Source of the DNA: an uncultured Oscillospiraceae bacterium
GTDB lineage: Bacteria; Bacillota; Clostridia; Oscillospirales; Oscillospiraceae
Direction: 5' to 3'
DNA: 54,458 bases
Assembly: GCA_947624585.1 (NCBI GenBank)
Contig: CANQKZ010000004.1
Span: 1-54,458 of the forward strand
Shown here: positions 41,443-48,528 of the stretch, piece by piece
Layout: each line of letters starts with the position of its first letter
How positions within the stretch are numbered: position 1 is the first letter of the stretch
Position numbers and translations under genes: made by a program
Notes under the pieces: model-generated
What the model was told of the DNA's origin: nothing
Seen by the model: only the letters and a program-made list of their open reading frames with translations
Databases searched by the model: none

Positions 41443-42033
41443 ATGGCGGAGGAGGAGAAGCTCATACGGGATGAGATGAGCGGGAAGATCGTCAGGACGG
41501 CGGCGGAGCTGGCGCTGGGCGAGGGGGCCGGGGAGGTGACGGTGCGGCGGATCATACGGGCGCTGGGAGTCACCAACCGGGTCTTCTACAACCGCTTCCG
41601 CAACGTGGAGGAGGTGCTGGGGCTGGTCTACCGGCGGTTGGCCGTGGAGATGCGCCAAAGCGTCCTGGACCGGTTCGACCCGGAGGGGGACTTCTTCGGC
41701 CAGATCTCGGACATCGCCGTGGGGACGCTGAGGCTGTCCTACCGGTTGAAGCTGGGGATGAACCAGTATGTGTTCCTCCGGGACAGCGTGTCGGAGGAAA
41801 ATTTTCTCTGGTGGCGGGACCGGATCCGGGAGTTCATCGACCTGGGGAAGGAACGGGGCCTTGCCAGGGCCGATTTGGACAGCGGGCGGATGAGCTACGC
41901 CGTCTGGTGCTTCATCCGGGGCTACAACACCGACGCCCTGGCCCGGGGGATCCCCGAAAAGGAGGCCGTGGAGGGGTTTCGCTGTTCCTTCGGCGTCCTG
42001 CTGGACGGAATGAAAGCCCGGCGGGAGGGGTAA
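41443..42033 (+). CDS. TetR-family transcriptional regulator
   Basis: A 196-residue regulator. The N-terminal DNA-binding domain (about residues 8-55) has VTVRRIIRALGVTNRVFYNRFRNVEEVL, a clear TetR helix-turn-helix. The C-terminal ligand domain is helical and unlike any I can assign. ATG 41443 follows GGAGG; the 235-residue track version reads through the promoter and operator and is rejected. The two matching operators suggest that it controls itself and the downstream degV-type gene. Confidence 0.9.
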   Translation: MAEEEKLIRDEMSGKIVRTAAELALGEGAGEVTVRRIIRALGVTNRVFYNRFRNVEEVLGLVYRRLAVEMRQSVLDRFDPEGDFFGQISDIAVGTLRLSYRLKLGMNQYVFLRDSVSEENFLWWRDRIREFIDLGKERGLARADLDSGRMSYAVWCFIRGYNTDALARGIPEKEAVEGFRCSFGVLLDGMKARREG

Positions 42034-42075
42034 TATCCCAATTATTTCATTATAATACCATTTAAAAAAGCAGAG

Positions 42076-42098
42076 CGCCGCGAGAGGCGTTTTGTTTT
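42076..42098 (+). terminator. Weak terminator after the TetR gene
   Basis: CGCC pairs with GGCG around GCGAGA, followed by TTTTGTTTT. The short stem suggests partial read-through into degV. Confidence 0.4.
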
Positions 42099-42106
42099 GG
42101 AATTGT

Positions 42107-42123
42107 CAGCACACTGCGTGCTG
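42107..42123. promoter_or_regulatory. TetR operator, copy 2 (before degV)
   Basis: CAGCACACTGCGTGCTG matches operator 1 in 15 of 17 positions and lies 18 bp before the DegV start codon. Confidence 0.75.
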
Positions 42124-42140
42124 TAATTGAAGGAGGACGT

Positions 42141-42992
42141 ATGGCAGTCAAGATCATTACCGATTCCGCGTCGGACATCACTCAGGCGCGGGCGGCGGAG
42201 CTGGGGATCCGGGTGCTTCCCCTGACCACCGTATTCGGGGACACGGAGTACCTGGACGGAGTGACGCTGACAAGCGGGGAATTTTTTGAAAAGCTCATCG
42301 AGACGGACGAGCCGCCCCACACAAGCCAGCTGACGATGTTCCAATATGAGGAGGCGTTTCGGGAGGCGGCGGAGGGCGGAGACGAGGTCGTCTGTATCGT
42401 CCTGTCCTCCAAGCTGTCCGGCTCCTGTGCCGGGGCGATGGCGGCGGCGGAGGGCTTCGGCGGGCGCGTCACCGTGGTGGACAGCGAGAACGTGTGCATC
42501 GGGCAGCAGATCCTGGTGCTCTACGCCGTGCGGCTCCGGGACGCGGGGCTGTCGGCCGCCGAGATCGCCCGGGAGCTTGAGGCAAAACGGGGCGACGTCC
42601 GGCTCCTGGCGCTGCTGGACACGCTGGAATATCTCAAAAAAGGCGGGCGCATCTCCCCCACCGTGGCCTTCGCCGGGGGGCTTCTGTCCATAAAGCCGGT
42701 GGTGGCGGTGGTGCGCGGCGAGGTTTCGCTGGTGGGCAAGGCCCGGGGGTCGAAGAACGGCAACAATCTGCTGACCCGGTTTGTGGAGGAGAGCGGCGGC
42801 ATCGACTTCGGTATGCCCTACACGTTGGGGTACAGCGGGCTGGAGGACGGTCTGCTGCAAAAATACATCCGGGACAGCGAGGCGCTGTACCGGGGGCACA
42901 CGGAGGAGCTGCCCGTCTGCCAGATCGGCAGCACCATCGGCACCCACGCGGGGCCGGGGGCGGTGGCGGTGGCGTTCTTCCGGAGAACGTGA
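42141..42992 (+). CDS. DegV family fatty-acid-binding protein
   Basis: A 283-residue two-domain lipid-binding protein. The N-terminal KIITDSASDIT, the SSKLSGSCAGA block and the C-terminal QIGSTIGTHAGPGAVAVAFF are DegV hallmarks that contact the fatty-acid carboxylate. Characterised members (FakB) present fatty acids to the kinase FakA. No fakA is visible here. ATG 42141 follows AAGGAGG. Control by the upstream TetR-type protein (a class that often senses lipids) is inferred from the shared operator. Confidence 0.93.
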   Translation: MAVKIITDSASDITQARAAELGIRVLPLTTVFGDTEYLDGVTLTSGEFFEKLIETDEPPHTSQLTMFQYEEAFREAAEGGDEVVCIVLSSKLSGSCAGAMAAAEGFGGRVTVVDSENVCIGQQILVLYAVRLRDAGLSAAEIARELEAKRGDVRLLALLDTLEYLKKGGRISPTVAFAGGLLSIKPVVAVVRGEVSLVGKARGSKNGNNLLTRFVEESGGIDFGMPYTLGYSGLEDGLLQKYIRDSEALYRGHTEELPVCQIGSTIGTHAGPGAVAVAFFRRT

Positions 42993-43013
42993 ACAAGCGC
43001 CGCCCGGAATGAG

Positions 43014-43046
43014 AAGGACCGTTGACTTTTGGCCAACGGTCCTTTT
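43014..43046 (+). terminator. Intrinsic terminator after degV
   Basis: AAGGACCGTTG pairs with CAACGGTCCTT around a 9-nt loop and runs into TTTT. Confidence 0.85.
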
Positions 43047-43093
43047 CGCGTCCTACTTCGTCCGAGCGCGCGATACACGGCCGGGAGAACTAT

Positions 43094-43131
43094 GGGATCT
43101 CCGAACAAGCCGCCGCGCCGGTCTTGACGGC
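43094..43131. repeat. Partial, GC-shifted copy of MITE family 1 end
   Basis: GGGATCTCCGAACAAGCCGC and the following bases match the left end of the element at 43186 at about 31 of 38 positions. Every difference is a transition towards G or C. Confidence 0.5.
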
Positions 43132-43185
43132 GGGAGATAATCGCAAAGGAAACGGGGGGACGGTAAAAAGCGGCTTTCGCGCTAA

Positions 43186-43346
43186 GGAACCTCTGAACAA
43201 ATCGCCGCACCGATCTTGACGGCATATTTTCCGCCATATTTCGTCAAAAAATTTTGAAATACACAAAGTATTCCTGCAATTTTTTGCCTTCCTCTGGCGA
43301 AAAATCTGCTCGTCAATCTCGGCACTTCGATTTATTCAGAGGTTCC
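43186..43346. repeat. MITE-like element, family 1, copy 2 with target duplication
   Basis: 161 bp with terminal inverted repeats GGAACCTCTGAACAAATCG and CGATTTATTCAGAGGTTCC. It is flanked directly on both sides by CTAA, a 4-bp target-site duplication. It is homologous to 22428-22586 in reverse orientation and is non-coding. Confidence 0.85.
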
Positions 43347-43730
43347 CTAATATGTTTCCATTTGACCACACAGCATAGTATAAAACCCAAATCGCTCGTA
43401 AAACGGCTTCAGGCGTTCTTCATAAACCGCCGAAATCATGTAGATACGCTTTTCTTTCAGATATTCGATCATTTTATCCATCAGATCTGTGCCGATCCCT
43501 CTGCCCTGGTAATCCGGACAAACCATTAGATCCTGAATATACGCGTCTGTCACTCCGTTTGATACGCTGTCGATATATCCTATCAGTTTTTCATTTTCAT
43601 AAACCGCGATATGGTAATAGGATGTCCTCAAAGGGTTTTTATACGCGCTTTCCATCCTGTTCCAACCCACAGATTCACGCAAATCCGCCAACGCTTTTAC
43701 AGACACCTTTTCGTTGTATTTGTACACCAA
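43347..43730 (-). CDS. GNAT acetyltransferase
   Basis: A 127-residue acetyltransferase with the acetyl-CoA binding motif VCPDYQGRGIGTDLMDKMIEYL (about residues 70-92) and a FYERFGFYT C-terminal block. The start is TTG at 43730 (or the next GTG), with GAGGAGG 9-12 nt upstream. The stop TAG is formed by the CTA(A) target duplication beside the MITE, so the C-terminus abuts the element. The gene is clearly richer in A+T than its neighbours, suggesting transfer. Confidence 0.85.
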   Translation of the reverse strand: MVYKYNEKVSVKALADLRESVGWNRMESAYKNPLRTSYYHIAVYENEKLIGYIDSVSNGVTDAYIQDLMVCPDYQGRGIGTDLMDKMIEYLKEKRIYMISAVYEERLKPFYERFGFYTMLCGQMETY

Positions 43731-43893
43731 CAGGTTTATCCTCCTCGCGGAATATTTGTATTAAGCCCACTGTTTAAGGACAGAAAACGCTCCGGTGATT
43801 TTGGCGTCAGTCGGAGCGTTTCTTTTTGTCTCAATCAAAGGACTCTGTCCCGCGGTCGGCCCGCGAAGGGGGGCGCGTGTTCTTCTTTAAGAT

Positions 43894-45336
43894 TTAAATC
43901 GCGAGGAAGAACTTCACGGCGAAGAGCAGGGAGATGCAGAAGGTGAGGACGGAGACGTCCTTGGCTTTGCCGGTGAAGACCTTGATGACGGTGTAGGTGA
44001 TGAGGCCGAGGCCGATGCCGTGGCCGATGGAGCCGGAGATGGGCATGGCAAGGAGCATGATGAACACGGGGGCGGCGATAGCCATATCGTTGAAGTTGAT
44101 GTTCTTCAGGCCGCTGAGCATCAGGATGCCCACGTAGATGAGCGCGGCGGAGGTGGCGGAGGCGGGGATGATGGCGGCGATGGGGCTGATGAACATACAG
44201 GCCAGGAAGAGGATGCCGGTGGTGAGGGCGGTGAGGCCGGTGCGGCCGCCCGCCTCCACGCCGGACGCGGACTCCACGAAGGTGGTGACGGTGGAGGTGC
44301 CGGTGGCGGCGCCCACCACGGTGCCGATGGCGTCGGAGAGAAGAGTCTCGCGCATCTTGGGCATATTGCCGTTCTTGTCCACCATACCGGCCCGGTTGGC
44401 GGTGGCCAGGACGGTGCCGATGGTGTCGAACATATCGATGATGCAGAAGGTGATGATCAGGATGATCGGGGTGGTAACGCCGATGGAGAAGAGCGTCTTG
44501 AAATCAAACTTGAAGAGAGTGGTCTTCGCCATATCCGCGAAGGGGGGCAGCCAACTGGCGGTGGCGAGGCCCGCGAAGGGGTTGACGTGCAGGAACACGG
44601 CCTGTCCGGCCCAGTTGAGCACGGAGGCGCCCAGCATACCGATGAGCACCGCGCCCTTCACGTTGTAGTGGGCCAGGATGATGATGGCGAAGAGGCCGAT
44701 GAACATGGTGACGACGGCGAGGACCATGTTGGGCCAGTACTCGCCCATGGCCTCCTTAGCGGAGCTGGCGGCCAGGGCGCCGAAGAAGTCGCGCATGACG
44801 TAGTGCTCGCTGGAGGCGCCCACGCCGGCGTTGGAGCCGAAGCCGATGTTCATGAGCATCAGGCCGATGGCGGGGCCGATGCCCAGGCGGACGCCGAGAG
44901 GAATGGCCTCCACGATCTTCTGACGGATATTGAAGACGGAGAGAAGTACGAATACGATGCCCTCCACGAGGATGATGCACAGGGCCGCCTGAAGTCCGGC
45001 AAGGTACGTGCATCCGGCCGCCGCGGCGATCTGGGCGATGACCACGGCGAAGTAGCTGTTCAGGCCCATGCCGGGGGCCAGGGCGAAGGGCTTGTTCGCC
45101 AGGAACGCCATGCAGAACATGGCGGCGGCGGAGGCGAGGCAGGTTGCCATAAACACGCCGTTCCACGCGGCGAAGCCGTCCTCGCCGAAGCCGCCGAAGG
45201 CGCCCTGGCCGAAGCCCACGATCAGGTTGGGGTTCAGAGCGATGATGTACGCCATCGTCATGAACGTGGTGAGGCCCGCCACGATCTCTGTCCGGACGGT
45301 GGTCTTGTTTTCCTTGAGCTTGAAGATTTTCTCCAT
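43894..45336 (-). CDS. NCS2 purine permease (AzgA/PbuG-like guanine-hypoxanthine transporter)
   Basis: A 480-residue membrane transporter with about 12-14 helices that imports purine bases with a cation. KTTVRTEIVAGLTTFMTMAYIIALNPNL is the AzgA-group N-terminus, and GTVVGAATGTSTVTTFVESASGVEAGGRTGLTAL is the family's substrate-site signature. ATG 45336 follows TTAGGAGGG; the longer ORF is rejected. It is divergent from an adenine-type phosphoribosyltransferase gene, so the two form a purine salvage unit. A leader terminator precedes it. Confidence 0.92.
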   Translation of the reverse strand: MEKIFKLKENKTTVRTEIVAGLTTFMTMAYIIALNPNLIVGFGQGAFGGFGEDGFAAWNGVFMATCLASAAAMFCMAFLANKPFALAPGMGLNSYFAVVIAQIAAAAGCTYLAGLQAALCIILVEGIVFVLLSVFNIRQKIVEAIPLGVRLGIGPAIGLMLMNIGFGSNAGVGASSEHYVMRDFFGALAASSAKEAMGEYWPNMVLAVVTMFIGLFAIIILAHYNVKGAVLIGMLGASVLNWAGQAVFLHVNPFAGLATASWLPPFADMAKTTLFKFDFKTLFSIGVTTPIILIITFCIIDMFDTIGTVLATANRAGMVDKNGNMPKMRETLLSDAIGTVVGAATGTSTVTTFVESASGVEAGGRTGLTALTTGILFLACMFISPIAAIIPASATSAALIYVGILMLSGLKNINFNDMAIAAPVFIMLLAMPISGSIGHGIGLGLITYTVIKVFTGKAKDVSVLTFCISLLFAVKFFLAI

Positions 45337-45370
45337 GTTTACCCTCCTAACTTTTTCTTCACCCGGCCGG

Positions 45371-45397
45371 AAAAAACAAAAAGCGCGTTCCCGCGCT
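45371..45397 (-). terminator. Leader terminator (attenuator) upstream of the purine permease
   Basis: On the minus strand AGCGCG-GGAA-CGCGCT is followed by TTTTTGTTTTTT, 35 bp before the start codon and downstream of a TATATT-type -10. It would end transcription before the gene unless it is disrupted. I do not recognise a purine riboswitch in the short leader. Confidence 0.65.
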
Positions 45398-45572
45398 GTG
45401 TACGCCCTTCCGCCGGATGGAGGATGGTTAAAATATACCACGTTTTTCATCAAAATTCCATGTTCTTCGCGAAGATTGTTAAATTTTTTTGAATTTTTGG
45501 AGGCTTGACCAATTATTGCGCACAACCGCCCCGCCGCTTGTGCAAAATTATGGCGAATTTGGTGAAAATTCT

Positions 45573-45601
45573 TTGACGGCGGGGGAGAACGGTGCTATAA
45601 T
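45573..45601 (+). promoter_or_regulatory. Sigma-A promoter of the phosphoribosyltransferase gene
   Basis: TTGACG and TATAAT are separated by 17 bp, 47 bp before the start codon. Confidence 0.8.
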
Positions 45602-45648
45602 GGGATGCGGGGAGGTCTCCCCGAATCTACTGTATGGAGTGACGGAAC

Positions 45649-46203
45649 ATGACATATGAGCTCAAGGTGGCGGGGCTGACGCGGAAGCTGAACATCTGCC
45701 CGCTGAACGAAAACCTCTCCATCGCCGGATTTGTGATCTTCGGCGACGTGGAGCTGACCTGCGCCTGCGCGAAGGCGCTTCTGGAGGCGGCGCCGGAATT
45801 CGACTATATGCTGGCCCCGGAGGCAAAGGCGATCCCCCTCATCCACGAGATGGCCCGCCAGAGCGGCCGGAACGAGTACTTCCTGGTGCGCAAGAAGGCC
45901 AAGGCGTATATGCACAACGTATTCAAGGTGGAGGACCACTCCATCACCACCGAGGGCACCCAGTACCTGTACATGGACGGGGACGACGCGGCGAAGATGC
46001 GCGGCAAGCGGATCCTGATCCTGGACGACGTGATCTCCACCGGCGGTTCCATCGCGGCGGTGGAAGAGCTGGTGAGGGCCGCCGGGGGGACCGTTGCCGC
46101 CAAGATGGCGGTCCTGGCCGAGGGCGACGCCGCCAGGCGGAAGGACATCATCTTCCTGGCGCATCTGCCCCTCTTCGACGGGAAGGGGAACCCCATAGCG
46201 TAA
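45649..46203 (+). CDS. Adenine-type phosphoribosyltransferase
   Basis: A 184-residue enzyme that joins a purine base to PRPP. The PRPP motif ILILDDVISTGGSIAAVEEL lies at about residues 122-141. LAPEAKAIPLIHEMARQSG and the flexible-loop region KKAKAYM are of adenine/xanthine PRT type. Divergence from known Apt proteins leaves base specificity open. ATG 45649 has a GGAG upstream. It is divergent from the NCS2 permease, fitting uptake followed by salvage. Confidence 0.88.
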   Translation: MTYELKVAGLTRKLNICPLNENLSIAGFVIFGDVELTCACAKALLEAAPEFDYMLAPEAKAIPLIHEMARQSGRNEYFLVRKKAKAYMHNVFKVEDHSITTEGTQYLYMDGDDAAKMRGKRILILDDVISTGGSIAAVEELVRAAGGTVAAKMAVLAEGDAARRKDIIFLAHLPLFDGKGNPIA

Positions 46204-46213
46204 CGCGGATATG

Positions 46214-46245
46214 AAAAGACCGGGGCTTTCGCCCCGGTTTTTCAT
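46214..46245. terminator. Bidirectional terminator
   Basis: ACCGGGGC-TTTC-GCCCCGGT with GAAAAG before and TTTTT after. It is shared by the phosphoribosyltransferase gene and the convergent DUF3793 gene. Confidence 0.85.
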
Positions 46246-46265
46246 GTTTTGCGCCGGCCCGGCGT

Positions 46266-46832
46266 CTATTCCGGCGGGCGGGGCTCCGCGCGGTTGGCGG
46301 GGACCGCCAGGATCTCGATGGGGACGCCGCAGGACAGGAGGGCGCGGCAGACGGCGGAGCAGGCTTTGTATCTTTCAAAAACGGCCCTGGCGGCGTCCGG
46401 GTCGCCGTAGACCTTCCAGAGGCCGGACGTTTTGCACCGGCGGCCGCCGATGAAGCCGCTGACGTCCTCCGGGGGATAGCCCAGGAACAGCCCGATCTCG
46501 TGGGGGAACTCCCCACCGTCGGAGAGTCTGTCCCGGAGGCGGCTCAGGCACTGGGCCTGATCCCGGGGCAGGTAGCCCCGGGGAGACAGGATCCGCCGCG
46601 CCGCGGGGCGGGCCAGGTCGGGGCCCAGCATTCGGGGCCTGTACACGTACAGCAGCGCCCGTCCGCCCCGGTCGCGGAGCGTCAGGACGCGCAGGCCGCG
46701 CGGGGCCAGCCTCCCGCCAAGTACCCGCAGCTTCTCCGGCAGCTCCGGCACGCTGTCGCAGGCGAAAAGACTTCCCGTCTTGATCCCCGCCAGCGTGGGA
46801 GCGCAGTGCCGCGCCAGAAGCTCCTCAAGCAT
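46266..46832 (-). CDS. DUF3793 family protein
   Basis: A 188-residue soluble protein of a Clostridia family of unknown function. The motif PHEIGLFLGYPPEDVSGFIGG, followed by GLWKVYGDPDAARAVFERYKAC, is the family signature. ATG 46832 lies after GAGGTGAGAGG; the GTG at 46844 is too close to that site. In other genomes members often occur near iron/flavodoxin genes; here FeoAB lies 2-5 kb away, which may be coincidence. Confidence 0.82.
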   Translation of the reverse strand: MLEELLARHCAPTLAGIKTGSLFACDSVPELPEKLRVLGGRLAPRGLRVLTLRDRGGRALLYVYRPRMLGPDLARPAARRILSPRGYLPRDQAQCLSRLRDRLSDGGEFPHEIGLFLGYPPEDVSGFIGGRRCKTSGLWKVYGDPDAARAVFERYKACSAVCRALLSCGVPIEILAVPANRAEPRPPE

Positions 46833-46998
46833 CGCGCCTCTCACCTCACCGGTCTATTATGCCCGGAGGCGGAGCAAAATCGGACGGTACCTTCCGCCGC
46901 GCATGGGAAAAAATGTGCGAAGAGGAAAACGGTTCATATGTATAAGGCTCGCTTTCCGGCGCAAGATAACGGACGGAAATCAACGCGAGGTGATATGA

Positions 46999-47442
46999 AT
47001 GAAGATGACAAACAAGGAGTACGCGGAGTACGTAAAGAAAAAAACTCCCAACTCCAAGCTGATCCCCAACCTCATCAAGGCGTTTCTGGTGGGCGGGCTC
47101 ATCTGCTGCGCGGGGCAGGGGCTCCTCGACGGTCTTGGCGCGGCGGGACTGGACAAGGAGAGCGCCGCCACGGCCTCCAGCGTCATTCTGGTGCTCACGG
47201 GTGCCCTTCTCACCGGGGCGGGCGTCTACGACTCCGTGGCCAAGTTCGCCGGAGCCGGGACCCTGGTGCCCATCACGGGCTTTGCCAACTCCGTGGTCTC
47301 CCCGGCCCTGGAGTTCAAAACCGAGGGGTATATCACCGGCACCGCCGCCAAGATGTTCATCATCGCGGGCCCCGTCATCGTGTTCGGGGTGGCAAGCTCC
47401 ATCGTGTACGGGATCGTCCTGGTGCTGTTCAAGCTGGTGTGA
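46999..47442 (+). CDS. spoVAC: Stage V sporulation protein AC
   Basis: A 147-residue membrane protein of the SpoVA channel that moves dipicolinic acid into the forespore and releases it at germination. The start MKMTNKEYAEYVKKKTPNSKLIPNLIKAFLVGG and the EGYITGTAAKMFIIAGPV block are typical. Four hydrophobic segments are visible. spoVAD and spoVAE, which usually follow, are absent here; the gene stands alone. A clear sigma-G promoter was not found. Confidence 0.92.
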   Translation: MKMTNKEYAEYVKKKTPNSKLIPNLIKAFLVGGLICCAGQGLLDGLGAAGLDKESAATASSVILVLTGALLTGAGVYDSVAKFAGAGTLVPITGFANSVVSPALEFKTEGYITGTAAKMFIIAGPVIVFGVASSIVYGIVLVLFKLV

Positions 47443-47500
47443 TACGGTCGAGTATTGCTCCGGCGGTTGGGGCTGTGGAAAAAGTCCCCGCGCCTTACGC

Positions 47501-47549
47501 AAAAAGGTTATGCGGGATCCGGCGATACCGGGTCTCGCATAACCTTTTT
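47501..47549. terminator. Bidirectional terminator after spoVAC
   Basis: AAAAAGGTTATGCG and CCGGATC-type inner bases pair with the CGCATAACCTTTTT arm. It is shared with the convergent yitT-like gene. Confidence 0.85.
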
Positions 47550-47568
47550 ATTACATTTATTATACGTA

Positions 47569-48429
47569 TCAGATCTCCCGGAACCCCTTGCCGATGATCT
47601 GGGAGGAGTTGACCATGGTGATGAAGGCGTGGGCGTCGATGGAGCGAATGTAGTTGCGCAGGTAGACGGCCTGGCGGCGGGAAAGGACGGTGGTGATCAT
47701 CATCTCCGCCTTGCCGGAGAAGGCGCCCTCGGCGCGGGTGATGGTGGCGCCGCGATTCAGGGTATTGAGGATGTACTGTTTGATCTCCTCCGGGTGGGTG
47801 GAGATGATGGTACAGAACTTGCGGGAGTTGATGCCGTCGATGACGATGTCCACCAAAAACACCTTCATGAGGAGGCCCGTCAGGCTGTAGAGGGCCGTCT
47901 TCACGTCGAAAATGAAGAAGGTGCAGGCGGTGATGAGAAAGTCCGGTGCCAGAAGCGCCTTGCCCACCTCCAGGGAGGTGCGTTTCGAAAGGATCATGGC
48001 GATAATGTCCGTGCCGCCGGTGGAGGCGCCGATGTTGAAGACCAGCGCGGTCCCCACGCCGGGCAGGATCACCGCCCAGACCACCTCCAGAAGGGCGTCG
48101 TCGGTCAGCGGCGCGCCGAGCGGTACCAGCCACTCGAACATGGCCACGTACACCGACAGCGCCACGGAGGCGTAAATGGTCCCCCAGCCGAATCCGCGCC
48201 CCAGGAAGATAAAACCCACCAGGATGAGGGCCGCGTTGATGATGAACATGGCCCCGGACACGTTGAGTCCCGGCCACAGCGCCGACATGATGACGGCAAG
48301 GCCCGACGTGCCGCCCATGGCGAAGTGGTTGGGCGACTTGAAGAGCGAAATGCCCGCCGCCGTGGAGATGAGCCCCGCGTTCAGAATGAGAAACCAGACC
48401 GCCCACTGTTTGGGCGTCTTCTTTGCCAT
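47569..48429 (-). CDS. YitT family membrane protein
   Basis: A 286-residue protein with about five N-terminal membrane helices (DUF161/YitT_membrane) and a C-terminal DUF2179 domain (about 220-285) containing HPEEIKQYILNTLNRGATI. ATG 48429 follows GGGGGAG and gives MAKKTPKQWAV; the longer ORF lacks support. The family's substrate is not established. Confidence 0.88.
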   Translation of the reverse strand: MAKKTPKQWAVWFLILNAGLISTAAGISLFKSPNHFAMGGTSGLAVIMSALWPGLNVSGAMFIINAALILVGFIFLGRGFGWGTIYASVALSVYVAMFEWLVPLGAPLTDDALLEVVWAVILPGVGTALVFNIGASTGGTDIIAMILSKRTSLEVGKALLAPDFLITACTFFIFDVKTALYSLTGLLMKVFLVDIVIDGINSRKFCTIISTHPEEIKQYILNTLNRGATITRAEGAFSGKAEMMITTVLSRRQAVYLRNYIRSIDAHAFITMVNSSQIIGKGFREI

Positions 48430-48528
48430 ATCCGACTCCCCCTTTTGCGTACCCGGGGGTATTATAGGCCCGTTTCCGTCAAAATGCAAGAAAAATCTCA
48501 AAAATGCCAGAAGATTTTTTCGACCGCC

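Noticed and set aside
45337-45460. Purine riboswitch before the permease
   Set aside because: Loop motifs and the length of the known aptamer are missing; only a terminator hairpin is supported.
43894-45525. A long plus-strand ORF (44020-45492) opposite the purine permease
   Set aside because: Gly/Asp/His/Gln-rich antisense shadow of a membrane protein gene.
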